Source: an uncultured Pelagibacteraceae bacterium
GTDB lineage: Bacteria > Pseudomonadota > Alphaproteobacteria > Pelagibacterales > Pelagibacteraceae
NCBI GenBank assembly: GCA_902597425.1
Contig: CACJXT010000003.1
Coordinates: 1 to 58,727, forward strand
DNA length: 58,727 nucleotides
Reading direction: 5' to 3'
Positions 50,898-58,727 of the stretch are shown here, piece after piece; position 1 is the first letter of the stretch; every line of letters begins with the position of its first letter. The notes beneath the pieces were generated by a model, which was given only the letters and a program-made list of their open reading frames with translations, was not told where the DNA came from and did no database searches. The position numbers and the translations under genes were made by a program.

Positions 50898-51014
50898 ATG
50901 ATGAAAAAAACAATATTAATTTTTCTGTGTTTATTTTTTTTATTTTCATGTGGAAAAAAAAGTGACCCAGAATATAAAGCAAATAAAAAAAATCTTCTTA
51001 TTAGTAGGATCTAA
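50898..51014 (+). CDS. Small LptM/YifL-like lipoprotein (38 aa), missing from the ORF track
   Basis: Manual translation MMKKTILIFLCLFFLFSCGKKSDPEYKANKKNLLISRI*; lipobox LFSC followed by GKKSDPEY; stop overlaps lysA start (TAATG). Confidence 0.75.
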   Translation: MMKKTILIFLCLFFLFSCGKKSDPEYKANKKNLLISRI

Positions 51015-52228
51015 TGAGATATATCAATAAAAGATTTTTAATAGAAAATATCAGTGTCACAAATTTAGCAAAGAAATTTAATACACCAATATATTGCTAT
51101 TCTTATAAAAAATTAAAAACTAATGTCATTAGTTTTAAAAATAAATTTAAATCTTTTAATCCATTAATTTGCTTTGCTGTAAAATCAAATACTAATGTAA
51201 ATTTATTACGTGAAATTAGAAAACTTGGCTATGGTGCTGATGTTGTTTCAATTGGAGAATTAATGAAAGCTTTAAAAGCAGGATTTAATCCAAAAAAAAT
51301 TGTTTTTTCCGGAGTAGGAAAAACATCAAATGAATTAAATTATGCTATTAATAAAAATATATTACTAATAAATGCAGAATCCAAAAGTGAAATAATAGAA
51401 ATTGAAAAAATTGCTAAATCTAAAAAAAAATATGTAAATATTGGAATTAGACTTAATCCAAATACAGATGCAAAAACGTTAACTCAAATTTCTACTGGTA
51501 AAAAAGAAAATAAATTTGGTGTCACGGAAAAAACTTTTATTGAATTAGTTAAACATGCAAAAAAAACTAAATATATTAATCTTAAATGTCTAAGTGTTCA
51601 TATTGGAAGTCAGATTGTTAATAATCAACCTTATGAGAAAATGTTAAAAGTTGTAGATAGAATTATAAAAAAAATAAACCATAAATTTGAATTTATAGAT
51701 TTAGGCGGAGGCATGGGAATATCTTATAATAATAAAGTAAAAAAATTGAATTACAAAAAATATAGTACTGCAATAAAAAATTTTTTGAAAAATCACAAAT
51801 CTAAAATTATTTTTGAACCAGGAAGATCAATAATTGGCAATACTGGAATACTTATTTCAAAAATAATTTATATTAAAAAAAATAAAGACAAAGATTTTAT
51901 AATATTAGACACTGCTATGAATGATTTAATGAGACCAGCTTTATATGGGGCAAATCATCAAATTATTCCAGCAATTAAAAAAAGTAAAAATTCCAAAAAA
52001 ACATATGAATTTGTTGGTCCGATTTGTGAAAGTACCGATAAATTTTTAACATTAAAAAATTTTCAAAAATTAAATGAAAAAGACTTAATAATAATTTGTG
52101 ATGTAGGTGCTTATGGAATGTCATTAAGTTCAAATTACAACGTTAGACCAAAACCTATAGAAATTTTAGTTAAAGGGTCTAAAATTAGAATAATTAAAAA
52201 AAGACAAAAGCTTAAAGATCTGATTTAG
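51014..52228 (+). CDS. lysA: Diaminopimelate decarboxylase
   Basis: 404 aa; 'ICFAVKSNTNVNLL', 'SVHIGSQIVN', 'FIDLGGGMGISYN', 'FEPGRSIIGNTGIL', 'GPICESTDKF'. Confidence 0.96.
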   Translation: MRYINKRFLIENISVTNLAKKFNTPIYCYSYKKLKTNVISFKNKFKSFNPLICFAVKSNTNVNLLREIRKLGYGADVVSIGELMKALKAGFNPKKIVFSGVGKTSNELNYAINKNILLINAESKSEIIEIEKIAKSKKKYVNIGIRLNPNTDAKTLTQISTGKKENKFGVTEKTFIELVKHAKKTKYINLKCLSVHIGSQIVNNQPYEKMLKVVDRIIKKINHKFEFIDLGGGMGISYNNKVKKLNYKKYSTAIKNFLKNHKSKIIFEPGRSIIGNTGILISKIIYIKKNKDKDFIILDTAMNDLMRPALYGANHQIIPAIKKSKNSKKTYEFVGPICESTDKFLTLKNFQKLNEKDLIIICDVGAYGMSLSSNYNVRPKPIEILVKGSKIRIIKKRQKLKDLI

Positions 52229-52231
52229 CTT

Positions 52232-52942
52232 TTGATTAAAATGATAAGAAGTTTTTTATTTTCAATTTTCTTTTTTTTAGGAATTATTTTAATTTCTATT
52301 ATTTTTTTACCTTCATTTTTTTTACCCCAAAAAATTGTATTATTTGGAGGAAAAATTATGGGACACTGGTCAGCTCTTTGTCTACGAATTTTTCTCTCAA
52401 CAAAAATAATTATCAAAGGAAAAGAAAATATAATTACTAACGAAAAATTTTTTATAGCTTGTTCTCACCAGTCAATGTTTGAAACATTTTACTTACAAAC
52501 AATATTTAATTCACCAATATTTATTTTAAAAAAAGAATTAGTTAAAATTCCTATATTTGGATGGTATTTAAAAAAAATTGGGTCAATATCAATTAATAGA
52601 AATATAATTACGAAAGATAATCTTGGTTTTTTTGATCAAATATCTTATATGGTCAATAAATCAAATAGACCTCTAATAATTTTTCCACAAGGAACAAGAC
52701 TAAATCCAGATGATAGGTCACCTTTTAAAAAAGGAGCAGGCAGAATATATGATGAATTAAAAATTAAATGTCAACCAGTAGCAATTAATTCTGGAAACAC
52801 TTGGCCAAAAAATGGACCTTTAAAATCAAAATTAATATTAACAATTTCAATTTTAAAACCTATTGAAGCTAGACTAGATAAAGAAATTTTTCTAAGAAAT
52901 TTACAAGATAATATTTATAGTGAATTAGATATTTTAAATTAA
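52232..52942 (+). CDS. plsC: 1-acyl-sn-glycerol-3-phosphate acyltransferase
   Basis: 236 aa; 'FIACSHQSMFETF' (HXXXXE-type motif), 'IIFPQGTRLNPDD'. Confidence 0.9.
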   Translation: MIKMIRSFLFSIFFFLGIILISIIFLPSFFLPQKIVLFGGKIMGHWSALCLRIFLSTKIIIKGKENIITNEKFFIACSHQSMFETFYLQTIFNSPIFILKKELVKIPIFGWYLKKIGSISINRNIITKDNLGFFDQISYMVNKSNRPLIIFPQGTRLNPDDRSPFKKGAGRIYDELKIKCQPVAINSGNTWPKNGPLKSKLILTISILKPIEARLDKEIFLRNLQDNIYSELDILN

Positions 52943-54048
52943 CCTTTCATTGGCATAACTATAAAAATACTATCAAAATCAGATGGGTCCTTAATTAAAG
53001 CAGGAGAGCCTGTGTCATTTAAAAATATTTCTATTTTTTCTCCATCTAATTGAGAAGCTATATCAATTAAGTATCTTGAATTAAAACTAATATCTAGATC
53101 ATGATCAAACTTTACATTTAAACTTTCTTTACCATCACCACTGTTGGCATTATTAACTGATAAATTTAATGTATCTTTTGTTAAATTAAATTTAACACCA
53201 TCTTTCTTATCAACTGAAACAGAGGCGACTCTATCTACTGAATCTAAAAACAGCTGTAAGTTAACCTCTAATTTTTTTTGATTATTTTTTGGTATTACCT
53301 GAACATAATTTGGAAATTTACCATCTATTAATTTTGAAATTAAAATACTATTATTTAATTCAAATTTAATCTTAGAATTGATATTAGAAATTTTTACGTC
53401 TCCTTCATAATCTTCCAATAATAAACACAATTGAAATATAGTTTTTTTTGGTAAAATAACTGGTTCAAATTCAATTTTTTCATTTAATCTTAATTTAGAT
53501 ATAGACATTCTATGACTATCAGTTGCAACCGCATTTAAAAATATTTTATCTTCAATTTGATTTTGGTGAAAAAAAATTCCACTTAAATAATGTCTAGTTT
53601 CGTCATTTGATATTGAAAATTTACATTTATTAAGTAATTTTAATAATTGCTTTGATTTAATTACAAATTCATTTTGATTAAAATTTTCATCTGTCAATGG
53701 AAATTCAGATGTGTTTATACAATTTAGGTGAAAAATAGATTTTTCCGATTCAAGTTGCAATTTATTATTATTTAGTGAAAAATTAATTTTTTTTCCTGAA
53801 GAAAATTTTCTTATTATATCATACATTATTGAAGATGTTGCTGTAGTTTTGCCTTCTTCAATTATTTCTAAGTTATTTATCGAGTGAATAAAAATCATAT
53901 CCAAATCTGTTGCAGTAACTGTCAGTTTTGAATCACTGGCATCTAAAAGGACATTTGATAAAATTGGTAGAGTGCTCCTTTTTTCTATAACGCCCTGACA
54001 ATAATTTAATGATTTTTGTAAATCTTGTTGATTAGCGTTAAACTTCAT
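52939..54048 (-). CDS. dnaN: DNA polymerase III beta clamp
   Basis: 369 aa; 'MKFNANQQDLQKSLNYCQGVIEKRSTLPILSNVLLDA', C-terminal 'FDSIFIVMPMKG'. Confidence 0.96.
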   Translation of the reverse strand: MKFNANQQDLQKSLNYCQGVIEKRSTLPILSNVLLDASDSKLTVTATDLDMIFIHSINNLEIIEEGKTTATSSIMYDIIRKFSSGKKINFSLNNNKLQLESEKSIFHLNCINTSEFPLTDENFNQNEFVIKSKQLLKLLNKCKFSISNDETRHYLSGIFFHQNQIEDKIFLNAVATDSHRMSISKLRLNEKIEFEPVILPKKTIFQLCLLLEDYEGDVKISNINSKIKFELNNSILISKLIDGKFPNYVQVIPKNNQKKLEVNLQLFLDSVDRVASVSVDKKDGVKFNLTKDTLNLSVNNANSGDGKESLNVKFDHDLDISFNSRYLIDIASQLDGEKIEIFLNDTGSPALIKDPSDFDSIFIVMPMKG

Positions 54049-55462
54049 TTTCTTTATTGTATAAAATTTTATTTTTTAGCAAGTCAATATTATTATTCAA
54101 TTCAAGATCATCTTTTTTCAATTTCTCTATAGTTTTTACAGAATGTATAATTGTGGTGTGATCTCTATTTGAAAATTCCCTGCCAATTTCTGGAAGTGAT
54201 TTTGAAGTAAGAATTTTAGTTAAATAAATAGCTGTTTGTCTAGGTCTTACCAAATATCTAGATCTTCGCGAAGACAACATTTCATTTTTACTTATTTTAT
54301 AAAATTTACACACAGTTGATTGAATGAGATCAATTGAAACTTTATTTTCCGTCAAGTTTAATAAATCTTTTAAAATTACTTTTGTCTCAGATATATTTGG
54401 AGCTTTGTTATAAATTCTTGAAAATGAAACTATTCTGTTAATCGCTCCTACTAATTCTCTAATACTAGTTCTTATTTCTGAACTAATAAATTTTTTAACC
54501 TCATCTGAAATATTTATCTGATTTGGATAATAAACATTTAATTCTTCAGTTTTAATTTTTACTATTTTGTGTCTAAGGTCATAATTAGATTTTTGAATAT
54601 CTACTACGAGACCACCAGAAAATCTTGATTTTATTCTTTCTTGAATTCTCGATAATTTGTTAGGAGCTCTATCTGCTGAAATAATTATTTGTGATCCCTT
54701 ATCTATTAAGGCATTAAATGTATGAAAAAATTCCTCTTGCATTGCTTCTTTTCCATTCATAAATTGAATATCATCAATCAATAAAATATCAGTATTTCTA
54801 AAATACTCTTTAAACTTAACCATTTCATTGGATTTAATTGATTTTACAAATTGGTACATAAATCTTTCTGCCGAAATAAACATGACTTTATTTTTTTCTT
54901 TTAAACTTAATCCTATGGCATTTAATAAGTGTGTTTTTCCCATGCCAACGCCACCATAAATATACAATGGATTATAACGAGAAATATTTTCGGTTATTTT
55001 TTTTGAAGCTTCAAATGCAAGCTTATTGCTAGATCCTATAATAAAATTCTCAAATTTTTTATTAGAGTCAATTGTATTATATTGAAGATAAGTATCTTTT
55101 AAAAATGCTACATTTTTATTTTCATTTAATGAGCTAATTTCTCCCTTAGTAATTTGATTAATATTTTCATCCCTATTTTCATTAATCTTTAATTCAACTC
55201 TATTAATATCTTTTTTATATATTTTTATAATTTGTAATATCTGATCCAAATATCTTGAAGTAATCCAATCTCTTATAAATCTTGTCGATACTGATAGTAA
55301 TACATAGTTTTTTAATTCTTCAACAAAACTGATTTTTTTAAGCCAACTTTCATAAACATCATTACCTAATTTATTTCTCATATCGGACTGAATGATTCTC
55401 CAATCAAGTTTATTAGAATTAAAATTTTCAGTATTTTTATTTAAAATATTTTTGTTATTCAT
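54038..55462 (-). CDS. dnaA: Chromosomal replication initiator DnaA
   Basis: 474 aa; 'NPLYIYGGVGMGKTHLLNAIG', 'DILLIDDIQFMNGKEAMQEEFFHTFNAL', 'RPRQTAIYLTKILTSKSLPEIGREFSNRDHTTIIHSVKTIEKL'. Confidence 0.97.
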   Translation of the reverse strand: MNNKNILNKNTENFNSNKLDWRIIQSDMRNKLGNDVYESWLKKISFVEELKNYVLLSVSTRFIRDWITSRYLDQILQIIKIYKKDINRVELKINENRDENINQITKGEISSLNENKNVAFLKDTYLQYNTIDSNKKFENFIIGSSNKLAFEASKKITENISRYNPLYIYGGVGMGKTHLLNAIGLSLKEKNKVMFISAERFMYQFVKSIKSNEMVKFKEYFRNTDILLIDDIQFMNGKEAMQEEFFHTFNALIDKGSQIIISADRAPNKLSRIQERIKSRFSGGLVVDIQKSNYDLRHKIVKIKTEELNVYYPNQINISDEVKKFISSEIRTSIRELVGAINRIVSFSRIYNKAPNISETKVILKDLLNLTENKVSIDLIQSTVCKFYKISKNEMLSSRRSRYLVRPRQTAIYLTKILTSKSLPEIGREFSNRDHTTIIHSVKTIEKLKKDDLELNNNIDLLKNKILYNKENEV

Positions 55463-55834
55463 GATGTGAAAAAATTACACTTAAAACTATAATTTAGTTA
55501 TTGCAATAAAAAATTTTCTTTAAAAAAAAAAAAATAAAATCTGAGAGTGCATTGCACCAATCCCGCAACCTGATAACGAATTAAATTAAATTAAATTAAA
55601 AAGAATCTTAAATTCCAAATTGAAACTTAAAGATGTAGAAAATAAATTTTATAATAATTTTGTCTACATCTAGTAATTATTTTTTAAAAAATTTTATATT
55701 TGGTGTAAATACTTTTGGTTGTAGTTTACTAAAACTTGAATCAACTATAAGTGGTCAATACAATTAATTTTTAAATTATTTATTAATAAAAAGATGTATT
55801 TTAAAATTTTATAATCAACTATGAGTAGTTAATT
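55463..55834. other. Repeat-rich dnaA-rpsT intergenic region (candidate oriC, unproven)
   Basis: 372-nt non-coding; GC-richer block (55541-55578), 4 x TTAAA tandem repeat (55581-55600), 9-bp inverted repeat (55631-55639/55663-55671), 17-bp imperfect direct repeat (55739-55755, 55813-55829). No perfect TTATCCACA DnaA box seen by eye. Confidence 0.35.
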
Positions 55835-56095
55835 TTATAAACTACTAATTTTTTTTGTAATTCTTGAAATATTTCTTGACGCGTTTTGCTTTTTTATTAT
55901 TCCAGTCTTAGCAATTTTCATAAGTTCTGAATTTAGCTTTGGTAAAAAGGCTAAAGCTTCTTTTTTTTTTTTAGAATCTAAAAATAAGTTCATTTTTTTA
56001 ATGGCATTTTTATACTTACTTTTTCTAGATTTATTCACTTCAGTCTGTCTCGAAATTCTTCTAATTTTTTTTATTGCCGATTTTGTATTTGCCAT
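55835..56095 (-). CDS. rpsT: 30S ribosomal protein S20 (start corrected from the longer track ORF)
   Basis: MANTKSAIKKIRRISRQTEVNKSRKSKYKNAIKKM...; canonical S20 start lies at residue 22 of the track ORF (55835..56158); a promoter-like element lies just upstream. Confidence 0.93.
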   Translation of the reverse strand: MANTKSAIKKIRRISRQTEVNKSRKSKYKNAIKKMNLFLDSKKKKEALAFLPKLNSELMKIAKTGIIKKQNASRNISRITKKISSL

Positions 56096-56104
56096 AAGCG
56101 CTGT

Positions 56105-56133
56105 GGTATAGCTTGAGAATTTAAAGTGGTCAA
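56105..56133 (-). promoter_or_regulatory. Sigma70-like promoter for rpsT
   Basis: Reverse strand TTGACC-N17-TATACC, then ACAGCGCTT-ATG. Confidence 0.55.
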
Positions 56134-56145
56134 CAGAATAATTAT

Positions 56146-57009
56146 TTAATTTTGGCACTTATTACAAAAAAATGTTGATCTTTTAGAGATAATTTTTTTT
56201 TTTATTTTGCCTTGGCAATCGTATTTTAAACATTTTAAATGTTCTCTTTGATAAACTTTAAATTCATTTTGAAATAAACCATTTTTTCCAGAAACATTTT
56301 TAAAATCTCTTATACTTGATCCACCTAGTCTTATAGCTTTTTTAAGTACTAATTTTGAAAAATAAATAATTTTTTTACATTCATCTTGATTTAGATTTTG
56401 GGCTTTTTTTTGGGGGTTAATTTTACATAAAAATAAGATTTCACTCGCATATATATTGCCAATTCCTGAAACAAATTTTTGATCTAATAAAAAACTTTTA
56501 ATATATTTTTTTTTGCTTTTTAGGTAATGTTGAACATAATTTAAATTAAATAATTTAGAAAAAGGTTCTGGCCCTAAATGACTAAATCTCTTAGAAAGTT
56601 TTTTTTTGTTTTTTATTAATTCAAAAAAACCAAATCTTCTTGGGTCATTATAAATTATACTAAAATTTTGAAATTGAATTTCTATATGGTTGTGTTTACT
56701 TGGTAAAATAGGTGACTGATAAAAACTAAGATTAGTAAATTTTTTTTTTTTATAATTTTTAACTAAATGTATTGTACCAGACATTCCAAGATGAATGATA
56801 CAAAATGAATCATCATAAAAATTAAGTATTATATATTTTGAAAATCTAGATATTTTTTTTATATTTTTATTTTTAAGAAAAATTTCAAAATTTTTTGGAA
56901 TTTTAGACCTTAAATTTCTGTTTCTTACTATTATTCTTTTTATTTTTTTAAATCTAATCTTTTTATCTAATGATTGTTTAACGATTTCTACTTCTGGTAA
57001 TTCTGGCAT
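56146..57009 (-). CDS. mutM: Formamidopyrimidine-DNA glycosylase
   Basis: 287 aa; 'MPELPEVEIVKQSL', 'DQKFVSGIGNIYASEILF', C-terminal zinc finger 'CLKYDCQGKIKKKIISKRSTFFCNKCQ'. Confidence 0.96.
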   Translation of the reverse strand: MPELPEVEIVKQSLDKKIRFKKIKRIIVRNRNLRSKIPKNFEIFLKNKNIKKISRFSKYIILNFYDDSFCIIHLGMSGTIHLVKNYKKKKFTNLSFYQSPILPSKHNHIEIQFQNFSIIYNDPRRFGFFELIKNKKKLSKRFSHLGPEPFSKLFNLNYVQHYLKSKKKYIKSFLLDQKFVSGIGNIYASEILFLCKINPQKKAQNLNQDECKKIIYFSKLVLKKAIRLGGSSIRDFKNVSGKNGLFQNEFKVYQREHLKCLKYDCQGKIKKKIISKRSTFFCNKCQN

Positions 57010-57047
57010 TTCACACTATATTATTAGTCATAAATATTTAACTTATC

Positions 57048-57752
57048 ATGCAACAATATCTTCAAAATAAAGAAAGGTTAGTTCATAACATTTTTGATAA
57101 AGTATACGATAAATATGACTTAATGAATGATTTTATGTCATTAGGTATTCATAGAATTTGGAAAAAAGACATGATTCAATTAATGAATCCTTCGAAAGGA
57201 AAAAAATTAATTGATGTTGCTTGTGGAACAGGAGATCTTGGAAAAATTTATTTAGATTCTATAGGTATTGGAGAAGAAATTTTATGTGTAGATCCAAACA
57301 ATAAAATGATTAACAAAGGAAAAAATAAATTAAGTAAATATAAAAATATTAAATGGTTAATTGCTAATGCTGAAAATTTACCTGTTGCTAAAAATTCTTT
57401 TGATTATTACACAATAAGTTTTGGTTTACGTAATACAAAAAACTTAAATAAATCGTTTTCTGAAGCTTATCGTGTATTAAAACCAGGTGGTCGTTATTTA
57501 TGTCTAGAATTTTCAAAAATAAAAAATTCAAATTTAAATTTTATTTACAATAATTATTCAAAATTAATTCCTTTAATAGGAAAAATTATTGTTGGTGAAA
57601 AAAAACCATATGAATATTTGATTGAAAGCATTAAAAAATTTCCAAATCAAAATCAACTAATCGATTTAATGAAAAAAAATAAATTTAAAAATTGCACCTA
57701 TAGAAATTTAAGTGGAGGTATTGTTGCTATACACTCTGGCTGGAAAATATAA
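57048..57752 (+). CDS. ubiE: Ubiquinone/menaquinone C-methyltransferase UbiE
   Basis: 234 aa; 'VFDKVYDKYDLMNDFMSLGIHRIWK'-type N-terminus, 'LIDVACGTGDLGKIYL', 'ISFGLRNTKNLNKSFSEAYRVLKPGGRYLCLEFS'. Confidence 0.95.
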   Translation: MQQYLQNKERLVHNIFDKVYDKYDLMNDFMSLGIHRIWKKDMIQLMNPSKGKKLIDVACGTGDLGKIYLDSIGIGEEILCVDPNNKMINKGKNKLSKYKNIKWLIANAENLPVAKNSFDYYTISFGLRNTKNLNKSFSEAYRVLKPGGRYLCLEFSKIKNSNLNFIYNNYSKLIPLIGKIIVGEKKPYEYLIESIKKFPNQNQLIDLMKKNKFKNCTYRNLSGGIVAIHSGWKI

Positions 57753-58727
57753 TGATTAATAAAATTATAACGTTATTTAAAATAGCTAGAAGGTTAGCTC
57801 AATCAGATGCTATAAAAATAATTGCAAAATTTCATGAACCTCCAAAGATTATAAAAATTTTCTCTTACCTATTATCTTTCTCTTTTTCTAGTAGAAATAA
57901 ATTAGTTGATAAAAACCTAAGTGAAGAACAAAAACTATGTAGTTCAATACAAGAAATGGGAACTACTTTTATTAAACTTGGACAATTTTTATCTACAAGA
58001 CCAGATATTATTGGTGATGAAATTGCACAACAATTAGAAAAGCTTCAGGATAAACTACCTCCATTTTCTTACACTGAAGCAAAACAAATTATGAAAAAAG
58101 AACTAGGTGAAAATAATTTTAATTCTTTAATTAATATAAGTAAACCAGTTGCTGCAGCATCTATAGCTCAAGTACATAAAGCTCAAATAAATGATAATGG
58201 AACAATAAAAGATATTGCAATTAAAATATTAAGACCAAATATTAAAAAAACTTTTAATGAAGAAATTGATGCATTAATGCTTCTAGCATTTATAATCGAA
58301 GGTACAGTAAAAAAAACTAAAAGATTAAAACTTGTTGAAGTTGTTTTTTTACTAAAAGAAATTACTAACCTAGAAATGGATTTAAGATTTGAAGCTGCCG
58401 CAGCTAATGAATTTCTTGAAAATACAAAAAATGATGTAGGCTTTAATGTTCCAAAAATTTTTTGGAATTTTACAAACGAAAATATATTAACTTTAGAATG
58501 GATTGAAGGAATATCCATTAGAGAAAAAGAAAAATTGGAAAAAAGAAATATAAATCCTAAAAAACTTGCAACAGATGTGATCCAACATTTCTTAAGACAT
58601 GCAGTTAGAGATGGGTTTTTCCATGCTGATATGCACCAGGGAAACTTATTTGTTAATGAAAGTGGTGAAATTATACCAATTGATTTTGGAATAATGGGAA
58701 GGTTAGATAAATTAAACCAAAGATACC
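57752..58727 (+). CDS. ubiB: UbiB-family protein kinase-like protein, truncated by window end
   Basis: Manual translation from ATG at 57752: MINKIITLFKIARRLAQSDA...EMGTTFIKLGQFLSTRPDIIGDEIAQQLEKLQDKLPPF...KPVAAASIAQVHKA...HADMHQGNLFVNESGEIIPIDFGIMGRL. Absent from the ORF track because it is truncated. Confidence 0.95.
   Translation, partial: MINKIITLFKIARRLAQSDAIKIIAKFHEPPKIIKIFSYLLSFSFSSRNKLVDKNLSEEQKLCSSIQEMGTTFIKLGQFLSTRPDIIGDEIAQQLEKLQDKLPPFSYTEAKQIMKKELGENNFNSLINISKPVAAASIAQVHKAQINDNGTIKDIAIKILRPNIKKTFNEEIDALMLLAFIIEGTVKKTKRLKLVEVVFLLKEITNLEMDLRFEAAAANEFLENTKNDVGFNVPKIFWNFTNENILTLEWIEGISIREKEKLEKRNINPKKLATDVIQHFLRHAVRDGFFHADMHQGNLFVNESGEIIPIDFGIMGRLDKLNQRY

Noticed and set aside
55541-55578. 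TPP riboswitch (THI element) on the + strand
   Set aside because: Only CTGAGA and AACCTGAT fragments match; the 5' GGGGTGC half and the GATAATGCCAGCG segment are missing, and no + strand ORF follows for over 1 kb. Kept only as part of the GC-rich block finding.
55835-56158. 107-aa version of rpsT from the ORF track
   Set aside because: The canonical S20 start MANTKS is 21 codons downstream, the long form overlaps mutM, and a promoter lies within the extra segment.

Overview
The window is AT-rich, densely coded bacterial chromosome. Gene content, compactness and base composition suggest a streamlined alphaproteobacterium of the SAR11/Pelagibacterales type; this is inferred from gene content, not from a 16S gene. 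The backbone holds translation genes (lepA, pheT-pheS-rplT-rpmI-infC-thrS, rpsT, three tRNAs), gltB-gltD, an aceE/E2 pair, a TAXI-type TRAP transporter, a Suv3-like helicase/TerB/ferredoxin/CarD block, argH-(LptM-like)-lysA-plsC, dnaN-dnaA and mutM/ubiE/ubiB. Accessory content is mostly glycosyltransferases and a PQQ-type dehydrogenase. I found no CRISPR array, transposase, phage module or recognisable defence island. The strongest unusual signals are: (1) an unannotated 22-codon gene for an almost pure Lys/Arg/Ala peptide (MAKRRKKAKKKAKKKAKKRRRR), with a promoter-like -35/-10, a 5' dyad, a good Shine-Dalgarno and a shared terminator; it converges on a CarD gene that has a roughly 104-aa lysine-rich, repeat-bearing N-terminal extension; (2) a pyruvate dehydrogenase pair in which the lipoyl domain sits on E1 (AceE) and is missing from E2; (3) a glycosyltransferase gene whose last codons lie inside a tRNA-Arg gene; (4) a structured dyad upstream of the Suv3-like helicase, and a GC-rich block plus repeats between dnaA and rpsT. 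No searches or folding programs were run; family names come from recognised motifs.
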